Assembly (NCBI RefSeq): GCF_036059255.1
Contig: NZ_CP107947.1
Coordinates: 7,254,001 to 7,318,000 of the forward strand
Origin: Micromonospora sp. NBC_00389
Lineage (GTDB): Bacteria > Actinomycetota > Actinomycetes > Mycobacteriales > Micromonosporaceae
Length of the DNA stretch: 64,000 nt
Direction of reading: 5' to 3'
Part shown: positions 63,548-64,000 of the stretch, in pieces
How the letters are laid out: every line of letters starts with the position of its first letter
Position numbering within the stretch: the stretch's first letter is position 1
Notes under the pieces: generated by a model
Database searches by the model: none
Told to the model about the DNA's origin: nothing
Seen by the model: only the letters and a program-made list of their open reading frames with translations
Program-made: the position numbers and the translations under genes

Positions 63548-64000
63548 GTGCCACCTCCTGGGCAGCCGCCCGCGGGGCGGACGGCACCGGCGCGGCCGAG
63601 GGCACACTCAGTGCACTCATCACCGCGTCGTCGACATCGCGGCCGGCGGCTTCGGCGGCCCGCATGATCTCCAGCACCCGGCGGTAGTCGCGGGGCACCA
63701 CTGCGGTGAACTCGGCCACCGCCTCCGGCCAGCGCTTGAGCAACTCCTCGGCGACCGCCGACCCGGTCTCGGCCACGTGTCGCTGGACCAGCTCGTGCAG
63801 CAGCGTCTGCTCCTGCTCACCCAGCGGCGCCAGGTCGACCAGCTCCGCGTTGACCCGGGCCCGGTCCAGCTGGTGCACGAACGCCGTGCCACCGGACATC
63901 CCGGCGGCGAAGTTGCGGCCGGTCGCGCCGAGCACCACCACCGTTCCGCCGGTCATGTACTCGCATCCGTGGTCGCCGACACCCTCGACCACAGCGACCG
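63540..64000 (-). CDS. gltB: glutamate synthase large subunit, C-terminal end only
   Basis: About 152 residues of the GXGXG structural domain and tail: [35 protein letters not shown] and [20 protein letters not shown]. The open frame runs off the right edge, so the glutaminase and synthase domains lie beyond it. It is upstream of gltD on the same strand and overlaps it, as in other gltBD operons. Confidence 0.93.
   Translation of the reverse strand, partial: VAVVEGVGDHGCEYMTGGTVVVLGATGRNFAAGMSGGTAFVHQLDRARVNAELVDLAPLGEQEQTLLHELVQRHVAETGSAVAEELLKRWPEAVAEFTAVVPRDYRRVLEIMRAAEAAGRDVDDAVMSALSVPSAAPVPSAPRAAAQEVARA

Overview
The window is a high-GC actinobacterial chromosome segment, most likely from Micromonospora or a close relative in Micromonosporaceae. 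The signs are GC-saturated third codon positions, frequent GTG starts, a CoaE-GrpB fusion, a PdtaR-type ANTAR regulator, an XRE-DUF5753 regulator, a DUF6244-like protein, a secreted CBM2-rhamnogalacturonan lyase, and F420-type (Ddn-like) and luciferase-like oxidoreductases. The assignment rests on gene content only; no marker phylogeny could be run.

A conserved backbone runs through the window: uvrB (6.8-8.9 kb), coaE (10.8-12.0), rpsA (13.4-14.9), polA (17.1-19.8), livFGMHK (19.9-24.9), pdtaR (26.6-27.2), tesB-pyk (38.0-40.3) and gltDB (62.0 to the right edge). From memory, uvrB, coaE, rpsA, polA, pdtaR, tesB and pyk also lie close together in Mycobacterium tuberculosis, in the same relative order. 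Accessory genes sit in the gaps, above all between pyk and gltD (40.5-61.8 kb).

0-6.6 kb: a muropeptide-recycling pair (L-Ala-D/L-Glu epimerase and an NlpC/P60 endopeptidase), a TerC membrane protein behind what looks like a structured RNA leader, a translationally coupled pnuC-nadR NAD-salvage operon, an ABM-fold monooxygenase and a frameshifted XRE-DUF5753 regulator. 6.7-20 kb: DNA repair, CoA synthesis, ribosomal protein S1 and DNA polymerase I. A PadR/GyrI-like cassette lies between coaE and rpsA and is bracketed by a 33-bp direct repeat copied from the rpsA 3' end. An internally duplicated membrane-anchored protein, a methyltransferase, a Uma2 remnant and a DUF2945-DUF3140 pair are also here. 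20-30 kb: a branched-chain amino-acid ABC transporter with a strong hairpin after the binding-protein gene, an exported lipoprotein, PdtaR, tRNA-Leu(CAA), and a divergent Lrp / PLP sulfur-amino-acid lyase pair.

30-40 kb: LLM oxidoreductase, frameshifted CBM2-rhamnogalacturonan lyase, aromatic amino-acid decarboxylase, a 24-bp-arm palindromic repeat, TauE/SafE exporter, Rrf2 regulator, YceI protein, thioesterase and pyruvate kinase. 40-62 kb: a berberine-bridge-type oxidase, a coupled Cys-rich/membrane gene pair, a 1410-residue TPR-CHAT (caspase-like) protein with an intact His-Cys dyad, aldo/keto reductase, lipase, membrane pentapeptide protein, a TetR/MFS efflux pair with three operator palindromes, small genes with a PIN toxin-antitoxin pair and a DUF6244-type operon, and a scar where a GntR regulator and an M1 peptidase have both lost their 5' ends. 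This is followed by an inverted-repeat (MITE-like) element and a GAGCC pentanucleotide array. The window ends with an MFS exporter and gltDB.

No CRISPR array, intact IS transposase, integrase, rRNA or replication origin was seen. The best candidates for something undescribed are the CHAT protein and its small-gene neighbours, the TerC leader, the repeat-bracketed PadR cassette, and the scar and repeats at 57-59.6 kb.
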